Below, piece after piece: positions 56,264-64,000 of a stretch of 64,000 nucleotides of DNA (the first letter of the stretch is position 1; every line of letters starts with the position of its first letter). The DNA lies in contig NZ_JABZEE010000008.1 of assembly GCF_013387495.1 (NCBI RefSeq), positions 1-64,000 on the forward strand, written 5' to 3'. Under the pieces are notes generated by a model. The model saw only the letters and a list, made by a program, of their open reading frames with translations. It was not told the DNA's origin and made no database searches. Made by a program: the position numbers and the translations under genes. The stretch comes from Streptomyces sp. PKU-EA00015 (lineage in GTDB: Bacteria; Actinomycetota; Actinomycetes; Streptomycetales; Streptomycetaceae).

Positions 56264-57474
56264 AGCGCTCCTTCGGTGCGGAGTGCGGTGATGTCGGCCG
56301 GGGTGAGGCCCAGTTCGGCGAGGACCTCCTCGGTGTCGGCGCCGTGCGGCCGGCCGGCCCAGCGGATGGCGCCGGGGGTGTCGGAGAGCCGGAAGAGGAC
56401 GTTCTGCATACGCAGCGGGCCGAGCTCCGGGTCCGGGACCTCGGTGATCGTCCCGAGCGCCTGGTACTGGGGGTCGGAGACGATGTCGCGGATGTCGTAG
56501 ACCGGGGCGATGGCCGCCTCGGCCTTCTCGAAGGCGGCCACGGCGTCGGCGCGGGTGTGCCGGGCGATCCATCCGCCGACCGCCGCGTCGAGCAGATCGG
56601 CGTGCTCGGCGCGGCCGATGCCCGTGGCGAACCAGGGTTCGTCGACCAGCTCGGGACGGCCGACCAGGTGCATGACCCGTTCGGCGACGGACTGGGCGGA
56701 GGTGGAGACGGCGAGCCAACTGCCGTCGGCCGTGCGGTAGATGTTGCGGGGGGCGTTGTTGCGGGAGCGGTTGCCGGTGCGCGGCTGGACGTAGCCGAGC
56801 TGGTCGTACCAGAGCAGCTGCGGCCCGAGCACGGCGAGGATCGGCTCGATGATCGCCATGTCGACGACCTGGCCACGGCCGGTGGTGGTGCGGGCGGCGA
56901 GCGCGGTCATGACGGCGTAGGCGGTGGTGAGCGCGGCGACGGAGTCGGCGAGGCCGAAGGGCGGCAGGGTGGGCGGGCCGTCGGGCTCGCCCGTGGCGGC
57001 GGCGAATCCGCTCATCGCCTCCGCGAGCGTCCCGAAGCCGGGCCGGCGGGAGTACGGCCCGAACTGGCCGAAGCCCGTGACCCGGGTCAGGACGAGACGG
57101 GGGTTGGCCTCGTTCAGTTCCTCCCAGCCGAGGCCCCACTTCTCCAGGGTGCCCGGGCGGAAGTTCTCGACGACCACGTCGGCGGTTCGCGCGAGCCGCA
57201 GCAGCGTGGCCCGGCCGCCGGCCGTGGACAGGTCCAGGGTGACGTTGCGCTTGTTGCGGCCGAGGACCTTCCACCACAGCCCGACGCCGTCCTTGGCGGG
57301 ACCGTGGCCACGGGACGGATCGGGGTGGGTGGGGTGCTCCACCTTGATGACCTCGGCGCCGAAGTCGCCGAGCAGCGTGGCGCACAGCGGACCGGCGAAG
57401 AGGGTGGCCAGGTCGAGGACGCGGAGGCCGGCCAGGGGAGCGGGCGGGGTGTCCGGTGTGGGGGGCGGGGTCAT
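56260..57474 (-). CDS. Family III (CaiB/BaiF) CoA-transferase
   Basis: A 404-residue CoA-transferase of the formyl-CoA transferase type. The catalytic aspartate is probably Asp177 in PPFGLADSVAAL; the N-terminal LAGLRVLDLATLFAGP, NKRNVTLDL and RPGTLEKWGLGWEEL blocks are diagnostic. With the adjacent CoA-ester lyase it could activate and cleave a dicarboxylic or hydroxy acid. Its ATG overlaps the ribokinase stop (ATGA). Confidence 0.9.
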   Translation of the reverse strand: MTPPPTPDTPPAPLAGLRVLDLATLFAGPLCATLLGDFGAEVIKVEHPTHPDPSRGHGPAKDGVGLWWKVLGRNKRNVTLDLSTAGGRATLLRLARTADVVVENFRPGTLEKWGLGWEELNEANPRLVLTRVTGFGQFGPYSRRPGFGTLAEAMSGFAAATGEPDGPPTLPPFGLADSVAALTTAYAVMTALAARTTTGRGQVVDMAIIEPILAVLGPQLLWYDQLGYVQPRTGNRSRNNAPRNIYRTADGSWLAVSTSAQSVAERVMHLVGRPELVDEPWFATGIGRAEHADLLDAAVGGWIARHTRADAVAAFEKAEAAIAPVYDIRDIVSDPQYQALGTITEVPDPELGPLRMQNVLFRLSDTPGAIRWAGRPHGADTEEVLAELGLTPADITALRTEGAL

Positions 57475-58358
57475 GAGGCGGCGTCGATCTCGGGACGGTA
57501 CGGCATGGAGGTGGACGCTCCTGGGCGTTGGACGGACAGGGCGGCGGCGGTGGAGGCCCACGCCAGGGCCTCGGGGACCGGTTTGCCTTCCCCGAGGGCG
57601 ACGGCGAGGGCCCCGACGAAGGTGTCGCCCGCCGCGGTGGTGTCCACGGCGGCGACCTGCGGTGCGGGGACGGCGACGGGTTCGGCGTCGCGGGCGGCGT
57701 ACAGGCAGCCCGCCGGGCCGAGGGTGATGACGACCTCGGGGACCTGCCGCAGCAGGGCCTCGGCGGCCCCGTGCGGGTCCGCGACTCCGGTGAGCGTGGC
57801 CGCCTCGTGCTCGTTGGGCACCAGCAGATCGGTGACGGCGAGGAGTTCGGGCGGCAGCGGCTGTACGGGAGAGGGGGTGAGCACGGTGCGTACGGCATGC
57901 CGGTGAGCGGCCTCGGCGCCGTCGAGCACGGCGCTGAGCGGAAGTTCGAGTTGCAGGAGGAGGAAGCCGGCGGTGGCGATGAGGGCTTCGTCGCCGGGGG
58001 TGAGACCGGTCACGGTGCCGTTGGCGCCGGGGATGACGACGATGGAGTTCCCGCCCTCGTCGTCGACGACGATGTGCGCGGTGCCGGAGGGGCCCTCGGC
58101 GGTGCGCAGGAGGTCGATGTCGACGCCGGACGCGTCGAGCGTGTGGCGGAGCACGTCGCCGAACTCGTCGGAGCCCACGGCGCCGATCATGGTGACGTCG
58201 CCGCCCGCGCGGGCGGCGGCCACGGCCTGGTTCGCTCCCTTGCCGCCGGGGATCGTACGGAACTCCCGTCCCGTGACGGTCTCTCCCCGCTTCGGGGCCT
58301 GCGCGACGTAGGCGACGAGGTCCATGTTGGTGCTGCCGAGCACCACGATGCCGGTCAT
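57471..58358 (-). CDS. rbsK: Ribokinase-like PfkB sugar kinase
   Basis: A 295-residue PfkB kinase. It starts VVLGSTNMDLVA and has the ribokinase substrate loop IPGGKGANQAVAAARAG (GGKGAN at 38-43), GPSGTAHIVVDDEGGNSIVVIPGAN, and the ATP/catalytic motif DTTAAGDTFVGAL near residue 250. Ribose is the likely substrate, since it matches RbsK more than other PfkB families. It follows the first ADP-ribosylglycohydrolase by ATGA overlap, which suggests that the sugar released there is phosphorylated here. Confidence 0.88.
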   Translation of the reverse strand: MTGIVVLGSTNMDLVAYVAQAPKRGETVTGREFRTIPGGKGANQAVAAARAGGDVTMIGAVGSDEFGDVLRHTLDASGVDIDLLRTAEGPSGTAHIVVDDEGGNSIVVIPGANGTVTGLTPGDEALIATAGFLLLQLELPLSAVLDGAEAAHRHAVRTVLTPSPVQPLPPELLAVTDLLVPNEHEAATLTGVADPHGAAEALLRQVPEVVITLGPAGCLYAARDAEPVAVPAPQVAAVDTTAAGDTFVGALAVALGEGKPVPEALAWASTAAALSVQRPGASTSMPYRPEIDAAS

Positions 58359-59812
58359 GGGCGGAGTGCCTCCTTCAGCGTGAGACGGGCGAGGGTGTCG
58401 AAGCCGGTGCCGTCGAATCCGGCGACGGACGTGGACAGCCGGTTCTTCAGCGGGGCAGACCAGCGGTCCGGCAGCCGGTCGGGGTGACCGGCGAGCAGCC
58501 CGGTGAGCGAGCCGGCCGTCGCACCGTTCGAGTCGGTGTCGAGTCCGCCGGAGACGGCACGGCAGATGGAGCCGGTGAAGTCGCCGTCGGCATGGGTGAG
58601 GGCGGCGGCGAGCAGAGCGGCGTTGGGCAGGGCGTGCACCCAGTGGTACGAGCCGTAGGCCGCGTGGACGAGGTCGACGGCACGGTCGAAGTCGGCTTCC
58701 GCACGGGCCGCCCGGACGCCGAACCGCACGGCGCGGGCGAGTCGGGAGCGGGGCGGGACGACGCTCAGGCCGACGGCGATCGCCTCGTGCACGCCGGCGG
58801 TGCCGCCGGCTGCCGCGGCGATGGCGGCGGCGGTGAACATCGCGCTGTACACGCCGTTCGCGGTGTGGGTGAGCACGGCGTCGCGGTACGCCTGCTCGGC
58901 CGCGGCCGCGGGATCGCCGGGATTGGTCCAGCCGTGCGCGTCGGCCCGGATCGCGGCGCCGATCCATTCGCGGAAGGGGTTGCGGAAGGTGGCGGTGAGC
59001 GGGGGCTCGATGCCGGAGAGGAGATTGCGGTAGGCGACGCGTTCGGCGGTGAAGGTCCGCCCGGCGGGCAGCTCGTCCAGCCACAGGGCGCCGAGCTGCG
59101 CCGTGGTGAACCCGCGGCCGTGGCGCCGGAGGAGCACAAGCGCGAGCAGGGGGTGGTTCAGGTCGTCGTCCTCGGGCATGCCGTCGATGTTCTCGGCCAG
59201 TGAGGTGGCGGCGCTGCGCCGGTTCCACGGGTGGGCGGCGGCGAGTTCGGCGGGCAGGCCCCTGGCGGTGAACCAGGTGGTGAGCGGCCAGTTGCCGGTG
59301 GCGCGGCCGATGTCGCGGATGGCGTGGAGGGGCAGCTTCTCGACGGGCTTTCCCAGCAGGCAACCGACCGCCCGGCCGAGCCAGGCGGCGTGCAGGGCGT
59401 GCTCGTTCACGGCCGGGCGCGCTGCCCCGCCCGACGGACGCCCGTCTGCGCCGAGGGCCGAAGGGCCTGCCGGACGGGGTGCGGTGCCCGCCGGACGGGA
59501 TGCGGTGCCTGCCGGACGGGGTGCCGGCCAGTCCGGGCAGGCGGCGACGATCGACGGCCAGTCCGTCGGCTCGTCCTCCGACAACGGCGAGGGAAGTAGG
59601 GCCAGTTCGTCGAGCAGCGCTTCCGCGAGCGTCCTCAGTTCCGGGCGCGGGATCGGGGAGGCGCCCGCGCGGGGCGGGGCGAGCATGCCGCCGGCGGCCA
59701 GCCAGCGGGCGCGGACGGGCGTCGCGTCGCGGCCGTCCTCTTCCGCCTGCCGCAGCTCGTGCCCGACGAGGTCCTCGGGCTGCACCCAGGACAGACGCAG
59801 CAGACCGGTCAT
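58355..59812 (-). CDS. ADP-ribosylglycohydrolase family protein, paralog 1
   Basis: A 485-residue protein with a conserved N-terminal extension (1-90, MTGLLRLSWVQPEDLVGHELRQ), a Pro/Ala/Arg repeat linker (about 97-118) and a DraG-fold domain from about 140. The first metal motif is EDDD at 214-217 in GMPEDDDLN, instead of the usual TDDT; the second is DTDS at 425-428 in GGLDTDSNGATAGS. The sequence GKPVEKLPLHAIRD replaces the usual GDALG stretch. Both features mark a divergent subfamily. It overlaps rbsK and paralog 2 by 4 nt each. Confidence 0.88.
   Translation of the reverse strand: MTGLLRLSWVQPEDLVGHELRQAEEDGRDATPVRARWLAAGGMLAPPRAGASPIPRPELRTLAEALLDELALLPSPLSEDEPTDWPSIVAACPDWPAPRPAGTASRPAGTAPRPAGPSALGADGRPSGGAARPAVNEHALHAAWLGRAVGCLLGKPVEKLPLHAIRDIGRATGNWPLTTWFTARGLPAELAAAHPWNRRSAATSLAENIDGMPEDDDLNHPLLALVLLRRHGRGFTTAQLGALWLDELPAGRTFTAERVAYRNLLSGIEPPLTATFRNPFREWIGAAIRADAHGWTNPGDPAAAAEQAYRDAVLTHTANGVYSAMFTAAAIAAAAGGTAGVHEAIAVGLSVVPPRSRLARAVRFGVRAARAEADFDRAVDLVHAAYGSYHWVHALPNAALLAAALTHADGDFTGSICRAVSGGLDTDSNGATAGSLTGLLAGHPDRLPDRWSAPLKNRLSTSVAGFDGTGFDTLARLTLKEALRP
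59465..59527 (-). repeat. Three 21-nt tandem repeats in ADP-ribosylglycohydrolase 1
   Basis: Three near-identical 21-nt units at 59465-59485, 59486-59506 and 59507-59527 encode the linker repeat RPAGTA-type. Copy number may vary between strains. Confidence 0.8.
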
Positions 59813-61032
59813 CGCGCGTCCGTCAGCTCGGCGAACGCCGCCTCGTGGGCACGCCGGCGTGCCAGGTCCCGGAGGTGGATCTCGCGGGCCACGGCCGTCA
59901 GCTCCAGGGCGGGCGCGTGCAGGTCCACGCGGCTTGCCTCGGCGACCCGCTCCGCCCACTCCCGGGGCACCGCCGCCTCGCCGTGCAGCGCGCCCGCGAT
60001 CGCGCCCGCCATCGTCGCGATGGAGTCGCAGTCCCGGCCGTAGTTGACGCAGGACAGCACCGTACGGCGGAAGTCGCCGTCGCAGACCAGCAGCATGCCG
60101 AGGGCGATCGGCAGTTCCTCGACCGCGTGCAGACGGGACGGCCTCCGGGCCCCCAGGGAGGGGGAGCGGTAGTCGGGGCCGACGGTGTCGAACGGTGCCA
60201 CCGCGGCCCGCAGGGGGCCGAGCGCCGACTCGAAGTCCGAGTGCCCGGCGGCCGTTTCGGCGACGGCCTCGATGGCGGCCTGGGTGCCGTCCTTGGCGAG
60301 GTCGAGCGCCGCGTCGACCACGGTGGCGGGTGTCGCCTCCGGCAGGCAGGCCGCGGCGACCGCCGCCGCGAAGACGCCCGCCGCCTCGCGGCCGTACGAG
60401 GACTGGTGCGCGCCGGCGATGTCGAGGGCCTCGTGGTAAGCCGCCGTCGGATCGGCGGCGTTGACGAGGCCGACCGGGGCCATGTACATCGCGGCACCAC
60501 AGTTGACGATGTTGCCGACGCCCGCCTCGCGCGGGTCGTTGTGCCCGTAGTGCAGCCGGTGGACGATCCATTTCTCGGCGAGGAAGACCCGGTGCAGGGG
60601 GAGGGTCTCGGCTTCGAGTTCGGGAATCCAGCGGGTGTTGGTGATCAGGTCCGGTACGAGGTGGTCGGCGACGGCGTAGGCGTCGAGGTGGTCGCGGACG
60701 GTGGCGTAGACGCGGACCAGGGCGTGGGTCATCAACGTGTCGTCGGTGATGTGGCCGTTGCCCTTGTGGTACGGGGCCAGAGGGCGAGCGGTGCGCCACT
60801 CGTCGCCGTTCCAGGGCCCGACGATGCCGTCGATGCGGCCGCCGTGCCGTTCGACGATCTGCTCGGGGCTGTAACCCTCGACGGGGCCGCCGAGCGCGTC
60901 GCCGACGGCGGCGCCGACGAGGCTGCCCGTGAACCGGTCGTCGAGTGAGGGGGGCGGGGGAGTCGTCCGCTCTGCCGGGGTCGCGCTCGTTCCGCTCGTC
61001 GCGGTCGCCGTGTTCGCCGTCGCTGTCGTCAT
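59809..61032 (-). CDS. ADP-ribosylglycohydrolase family protein, paralog 2
   Basis: A 407-residue DraG-fold protein with a Thr/Ala-rich N-terminal 30 residues. It has GSLVGAAVGDALGGPVEGYSP, the metal motif TDDT at 96-99 (HITDDTLMTHALV), and the second metal motif DCDS at 334-337 in YGRDCDSIATMAGAIAG. All expected metal ligands are present. It starts at ATG 61032 and ends overlapping paralog 1. A 75-nt gap separates it from paralog 3, the only loose junction in the operon. Confidence 0.92.
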   Translation of the reverse strand: MTTATANTATATSGTSATPAERTTPPPPSLDDRFTGSLVGAAVGDALGGPVEGYSPEQIVERHGGRIDGIVGPWNGDEWRTARPLAPYHKGNGHITDDTLMTHALVRVYATVRDHLDAYAVADHLVPDLITNTRWIPELEAETLPLHRVFLAEKWIVHRLHYGHNDPREAGVGNIVNCGAAMYMAPVGLVNAADPTAAYHEALDIAGAHQSSYGREAAGVFAAAVAAACLPEATPATVVDAALDLAKDGTQAAIEAVAETAAGHSDFESALGPLRAAVAPFDTVGPDYRSPSLGARRPSRLHAVEELPIALGMLLVCDGDFRRTVLSCVNYGRDCDSIATMAGAIAGALHGEAAVPREWAERVAEASRVDLHAPALELTAVAREIHLRDLARRRAHEAAFAELTDAR

Positions 61033-61107
61033 GTCCGGATTGTCTCCCCGGTGCGGCGGTTGGCGGAGCACCGCGCGCCCGTATTCGGCCGTGCCCCCTC
61101 GGCTGCC

Positions 61108-62679
61108 CTACAGCGCGTCGTCGAGCAGACCGGCGAGTTCGACGAGGTCGGTGCCGGCGAGGTGGGGCAGGGCGCAGCCCGCCAGGGTGCGGCAGGTGTC
61201 GCGCCACGTGCCGGGTACGCAGTCGCCGCCGCCGAGCACGCCGGTGAGCGCGCCGGCCAGCGCGGGGGCGGAGTCGGCCACGCGGGAGAGGCAGGCAGCG
61301 GCGGGCACGGCCTCGGCGACGCGGCCGCGGGCGGCGGTGGTGACGGCGAGCGCGACGGGGACGGTCTCGGCCGCGGCGATGCCGTAGCTGTAGACGTGGT
61401 CGACGATCTGATGCTCCAACAGGGGCACGAGCTCGAACGCGCCGCCGGCCTCGTGGGCGAGTCCGACCGCATGGCGCGCGTTGCGGCCGATCTCGGTGGA
61501 CTCCGGGAGCTGGGCGAGGGCGGCCCCGACCATGGCGTCGACGGACGCGCCGCCGAGCGCCGCGGCGACGGCGGCGGCCATCGCGCGGGCGCCGTGCACG
61601 CCGTCGCCGTCCTGGGTGTAGCGGGCGTCGAACTCGGCGAGTTCGGCGGCCGCGGCCGGGTCGCCGGGGTACACGACGGCGAGTACGGCGGCCCGTACGC
61701 AGGCCGCGTCGTCGAAGTAGTGCGGGTTGTCGTGACCGGTGGCGGGCGGGCGCAGTCCGGTCGCGAGGTTGCCCAGTCCGGCGCGTACGGAGATCCGGGC
61801 GCGCAGGGGAAGTACGGCGGACTCGACCTCGGCGGCGCGGTCGGCGGCCGCGGCGACCTGGCTGGCGAGGGAGTTCCAGGCCAGGTCCACGGCGGCGCGC
61901 AGGCGGCGGCCGGGGGCGAGCCCGCGGAAGTGGTCCCCACGGGCGGTGAGCACGGTCCCGGCGGCGAAGGCGGCCCATTCGGCGTCGTCCGAGGGGCCGA
62001 GCCGCAGGGGCTCGGGGGGCTGGTTGAGGGCGATGGGGACGGGGAGGGTGGTGGTGGCGTTGTGCTCGGCGAAGGTGTCGAGCTCGCGGGTGAGCCGGCG
62101 GGTCCACTCGGGCATGCGGCCGGCGCGGTGCCGGGCGGCGGGCCAGCCGGCGGCATCACCGGCGGCGAGCCCGAGGAGCAGCCCTTCGACGGGGCGCGGG
62201 GAGGTGCGGGTGGCGGGCGGCGGCGCGTGGCTCTCCCCCACCCCGCCTTTTCCCGGAGCCGGGGTCGTGCCCCCGGACCCCCGTTGTCTCCCCGTCGGGC
62301 CCGCACCGAGCCGGCCCCCGGGCCCCGGGGAGTGCGTTGCGTGCGCTGCCGGCAGCGGGTCTTCGGGTGTGTGCGTGTCGAGGGGGCCGTCGGGCCTTTG
62401 ACGGTCGTGGGCGGTGTGCGCCGTCGGCGCCGCGTCCGCGCCGAGCCGGCCTCGGGGCCCCGGGCGCCTGGCGTGCGTCGCCGACGGCGCGCCTCCGGAC
62501 GCCCCCGCGAGCCGGCCCCCGGGCCCCGGGGGCTTCGCGTCCGCCGCCGACGCCGCGTCCGTGACGGGATGGTTCCCGGGGGCCCGGGGGTTGCGCGCCG
62601 GCGGCCCGTCCTCGCCCGGACCGTCCCCGGGGGCCCGGGCCCGTTGCGCGCCGTGTGGGCTGTCGGGCCGGGGTGTCAT
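61108..62679 (-). CDS. ADP-ribosylglycohydrolase family protein, paralog 3, with altered metal site
   Basis: From the ATG overlapping paralog 4 this is 523 residues, with about 160 low-complexity residues (repeated GPGGRLGA-type units) before the DraG domain (VEGLLLGLAAGDAAGWP). A GTG at 62241 would give about 377 residues and omit most of it. The first metal motif is SDD at 230-232 (GPSDDAEW); the second, normally D-x-D-S/T, reads VADS at 467-470, so one ligand aspartate is Val. Catalysis may be altered or lost. Confidence 0.8.
   Translation of the reverse strand: MTPRPDSPHGAQRARAPGDGPGEDGPPARNPRAPGNHPVTDAASAADAKPPGPGGRLAGASGGAPSATHARRPGPRGRLGADAAPTAHTAHDRQRPDGPLDTHTPEDPLPAAHATHSPGPGGRLGAGPTGRQRGSGGTTPAPGKGGVGESHAPPPATRTSPRPVEGLLLGLAAGDAAGWPAARHRAGRMPEWTRRLTRELDTFAEHNATTTLPVPIALNQPPEPLRLGPSDDAEWAAFAAGTVLTARGDHFRGLAPGRRLRAAVDLAWNSLASQVAAAADRAAEVESAVLPLRARISVRAGLGNLATGLRPPATGHDNPHYFDDAACVRAAVLAVVYPGDPAAAAELAEFDARYTQDGDGVHGARAMAAAVAAALGGASVDAMVGAALAQLPESTEIGRNARHAVGLAHEAGGAFELVPLLEHQIVDHVYSYGIAAAETVPVALAVTTAARGRVAEAVPAAACLSRVADSAPALAGALTGVLGGGDCVPGTWRDTCRTLAGCALPHLAGTDLVELAGLLDDAL
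62241..62660 (-). repeat. G/C-rich imperfect repeats in the 5' part of paralog 3
   Basis: Several copies of a GGGGCCCGGGGGCCGGCTCG-like unit (near 62310, 62445, 62510, 62575 and 62625) with spacing of roughly 50-130 nt. Near 62241-62300 the sequence resembles common Streptomyces intergenic hairpin DNA, so part of this region may be leader rather than coding sequence. Confidence 0.5.
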
Positions 62680-63728
62680 CGGGCCGGGGGCGGGGTCAGG
62701 AGCGTCGCCACGTCCAGGACGTGGTGGCCGCGCATCGACGGGAGGCAGGTGCCGCGGACCGGGCCGATCGCCGACGACCACGCGTCCGGGATCGCCCCCG
62801 CCCCGGACACCGCTCCCGCCAGCGCGCCCGCCACCGCCGCCGTCGTGTCTGCGTCGCGGCCCATGTTCACCGCCGTGAGCACCGAGCGGCGGAAGTCCCC
62901 GCGCGCCGCCGCGAACGCGCCGAAGGCCAGGCCCACCGCCTCGGGGGCCAGGTCGGTCCAGGGATAGCCGCCGATCACGACCGTCGAGCGGATCGCCCGT
63001 TCCATGGACAGCACATCCGGGTAGGTGCGGCCCGCCGCCACGACCGCGCGGCGCATCGAGCGGGCCGTCCACGAGTCCATGGGGACCACCGACAGCGCCG
63101 CCCCGATCACCCCGGCCGGGCCCGCCCCGCCCATCGCCGCCGCGACCCCGGCCGCGACCGCCCGGCCTCCGTAGATGCCCTCGCCGTCGTGGCTGACGCT
63201 GCCGTCGATCGTCACCAGCCGGGCCGCCTCCTCGGGCTGCCCGGCCGCGAAGACGCCGAACGGCGCCGCCCGCATCGCCAGGCCGTCGCTCCACGCGTGC
63301 CGGTGCTGCGCCGAGATCGGGGCGGCGAGACCGCGGCGCAGGTTCTCCAGCGTGCCCCGCTCGCTGAAGCCGGCTCCGCGGAAGGGGCCCTCGTCCAGGT
63401 CCGCGATCCACTCGTGCCAGGCCGACTCCACGTGTGCGACGGTCAGCTCCGAGCCGTGCCGGGCGAGCAGCAGGCCCGAGAAGATCGCGTACTCGGTGTC
63501 GTCCGTGCCCGCGGGGTCGTCGCAGACGAAGCCCTCGATCCGGCCCCAGCGGCGGCGGATCTCGGAGGGCCGCAGGTTCTCGGCGGGCGCGCCGAGCGCG
63601 TCGCCGACCGCGAGGCCGAGCAGCGCGCCGCGCGCGCGGTCGTGCAGGTCCGCGGCGGGAGGCGCGGCGGCGGCCGCCGCGCCCGTGACCGCCGGGGCGG
63701 CCGTGTACGAGTCGGTCAGCAACTCCAT
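62676..63728 (-). CDS. ADP-ribosylglycohydrolase family protein, paralog 4
   Basis: A 350-residue DraG-fold protein, first in the operon. It has RGALLGLAVGDALGAP, metal motif TDDT at 75-78 (AGTDDTEYAIFSG) and DADT at 292-295 (NMGRDADTTAAVAGALAG). The ligands are complete, so it is a likely active ADP-ribosyl or related N-glycosyl hydrolase. It carries an Ala/Pro-rich N-terminal 28 residues. It starts 71 nt downstream of the LacI-type palindrome. Confidence 0.92.
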   Translation of the reverse strand: MELLTDSYTAAPAVTGAAAAAAPPAADLHDRARGALLGLAVGDALGAPAENLRPSEIRRRWGRIEGFVCDDPAGTDDTEYAIFSGLLLARHGSELTVAHVESAWHEWIADLDEGPFRGAGFSERGTLENLRRGLAAPISAQHRHAWSDGLAMRAAPFGVFAAGQPEEAARLVTIDGSVSHDGEGIYGGRAVAAGVAAAMGGAGPAGVIGAALSVVPMDSWTARSMRRAVVAAGRTYPDVLSMERAIRSTVVIGGYPWTDLAPEAVGLAFGAFAAARGDFRRSVLTAVNMGRDADTTAAVAGALAGAVSGAGAIPDAWSSAIGPVRGTCLPSMRGHHVLDVATLLTPPPAR

Positions 63729-63798
63729 GGAAGGGGCCCTTTCGCGCGCGCGAGCCTGTTCCCGGATGTCTGCCACGCGTCGGCCGCGAGACAGCCAG

Positions 63799-63810
63799 AG
63801 AAACGTTTCT
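63799..63810. promoter_or_regulatory. LacI/RbsR-type operator palindrome
   Basis: The perfect palindrome AGAAACGTTTCT lies between the operon starting at 63728 and the divergent gene at 63948. The GAAACGTTTC core is the same as in known RbsR and other LacI-family operators. The ribokinase gene in the operon makes an RbsR-type regulator plausible. No LacI gene lies in the window. Confidence 0.65.
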
Positions 63811-63947
63811 GTCACCCGGCTTGCCCCACCCTCCCGGTCCGGGTAAGTAAAGCCTGCCTTGCTGGCGCGCCCCTTACATCCTGCGTATTTTCGTGGGTGT
63901 TGAGGGGGCGCGGGCCCGTCGGGTCCGCTGTCGGAGAGGGGAGAGCT

Positions 63948-64000
63948 GTGTCCATCATCGAAACCGAGGCCACGCTTCACGAGGCGCACCGCGACAATCA
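63948..64000 (+). CDS. 5' fragment of a gene, possibly a VIT1/CCC1-type transporter
   Basis: Only 17 codons are in the window: GTG then a segment like SIIETEATLHEAHRDN. GGAGAGGGGAG stands 6-16 nt upstream, so the start is credible. The EAHRDN element resembles the N-terminus of some actinobacterial VIT family iron/manganese transporters, by memory only. It is divergent from the glycohydrolase operon. Confidence 0.4.
   Translation, partial: MSIIETEATLHEAHRDN

Noticed and set aside
58355..62107. One very long minus-strand frame joining several glycohydrolases
   Set aside because: It is paralog 1 read in frame upstream across the out-of-frame paralogs 2 and 3. The true genes have own starts and ATGA junctions.

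Overview
The window is a high-GC actinobacterial chromosome segment, almost certainly Streptomyces. Third codon positions are very GC-rich, GTG starts are frequent, 4-nt ATGA/GTGA start-stop overlaps are common, and gene content and order match the conserved Streptomyces core from the end of the division and cell wall (dcw) cluster through the his and trp loci to lgt. No rRNA, tRNA, CRISPR array, prophage or full insertion sequence was seen.

Layout. (1) 1-8.6 kb: end of the dcw cluster, ftsW-murG-ftsQ-ftsZ-pgeF-yggS-sepF-yggT-divIVA, closed by a strong hairpin terminator. (2) 8.8-12.3 kb: isoleucyl-tRNA synthetase on the minus strand behind a recognisable T-box leader with an AUC specifier. 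The enzyme is IleRS2-type, and its class I signature reads GAHH instead of HxGH. (3) 12.5-20.4 kb: a DksA/TraR zinc-finger protein with a long Lys/Ala-rich arm, lspA, an rluD-type pseudouridine synthase, a GNAT enzyme, a CPA1 antiporter, a methyltransferase, an MscS channel and a dienelactone-hydrolase-like protein. (4) 20.4-26.4 kb: exported and envelope functions on the minus strand (M43 metalloprotease, Tat-exported PhoD phosphatase, a DsbA-like thioredoxin-fold protein, a membrane protein and a DUF2252 kinase-like protein). (5) 26.6-35.7 kb: dnaE, a 56-aa basic protein, an NYN/PIN-like protein, an ABC exporter pair, a membrane protein, a hairpin-rich non-coding stretch and a 200-bp MITE-like element ending in the ybaK stop codon. 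(6) 35.2-39.2 kb: minus-strand group of ybaK, a LON-domain protein, a helical-repeat protein and a polytopic protein that carries a TTA (bldA) codon.

(7) 39.4-46.3 kb: histidine biosynthesis, hisD-hisC-hisB-orf55-hisH-priA-ridA-hisF, then hisI after a divergent DinB-like gene. (8) 46.4-53.4 kb: tryptophan biosynthesis, trpE, three small envelope or membrane genes, trpC-trpM-trpB-trpA. No trpF is present; the PriA isomerase in the his operon would serve both pathways. (9) 53.4-55.4 kb: a second DsbA-like protein and lgt.

(10) 55.4-63.7 kb: a seven-gene minus-strand operon that is the best candidate for an undescribed system. It holds four divergent ADP-ribosylglycohydrolase (DraG-fold) paralogs, a ribokinase-like PfkB kinase, a family III CoA-transferase and an HpcH/CitE-type CoA-ester lyase. 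All but one junction has a 4-nt overlap. A perfect LacI/RbsR-type palindrome (AGAAACGTTTCT) lies upstream. One paralog has lost an otherwise conserved metal-ligand aspartate. A divergent partial gene starts at the right edge.
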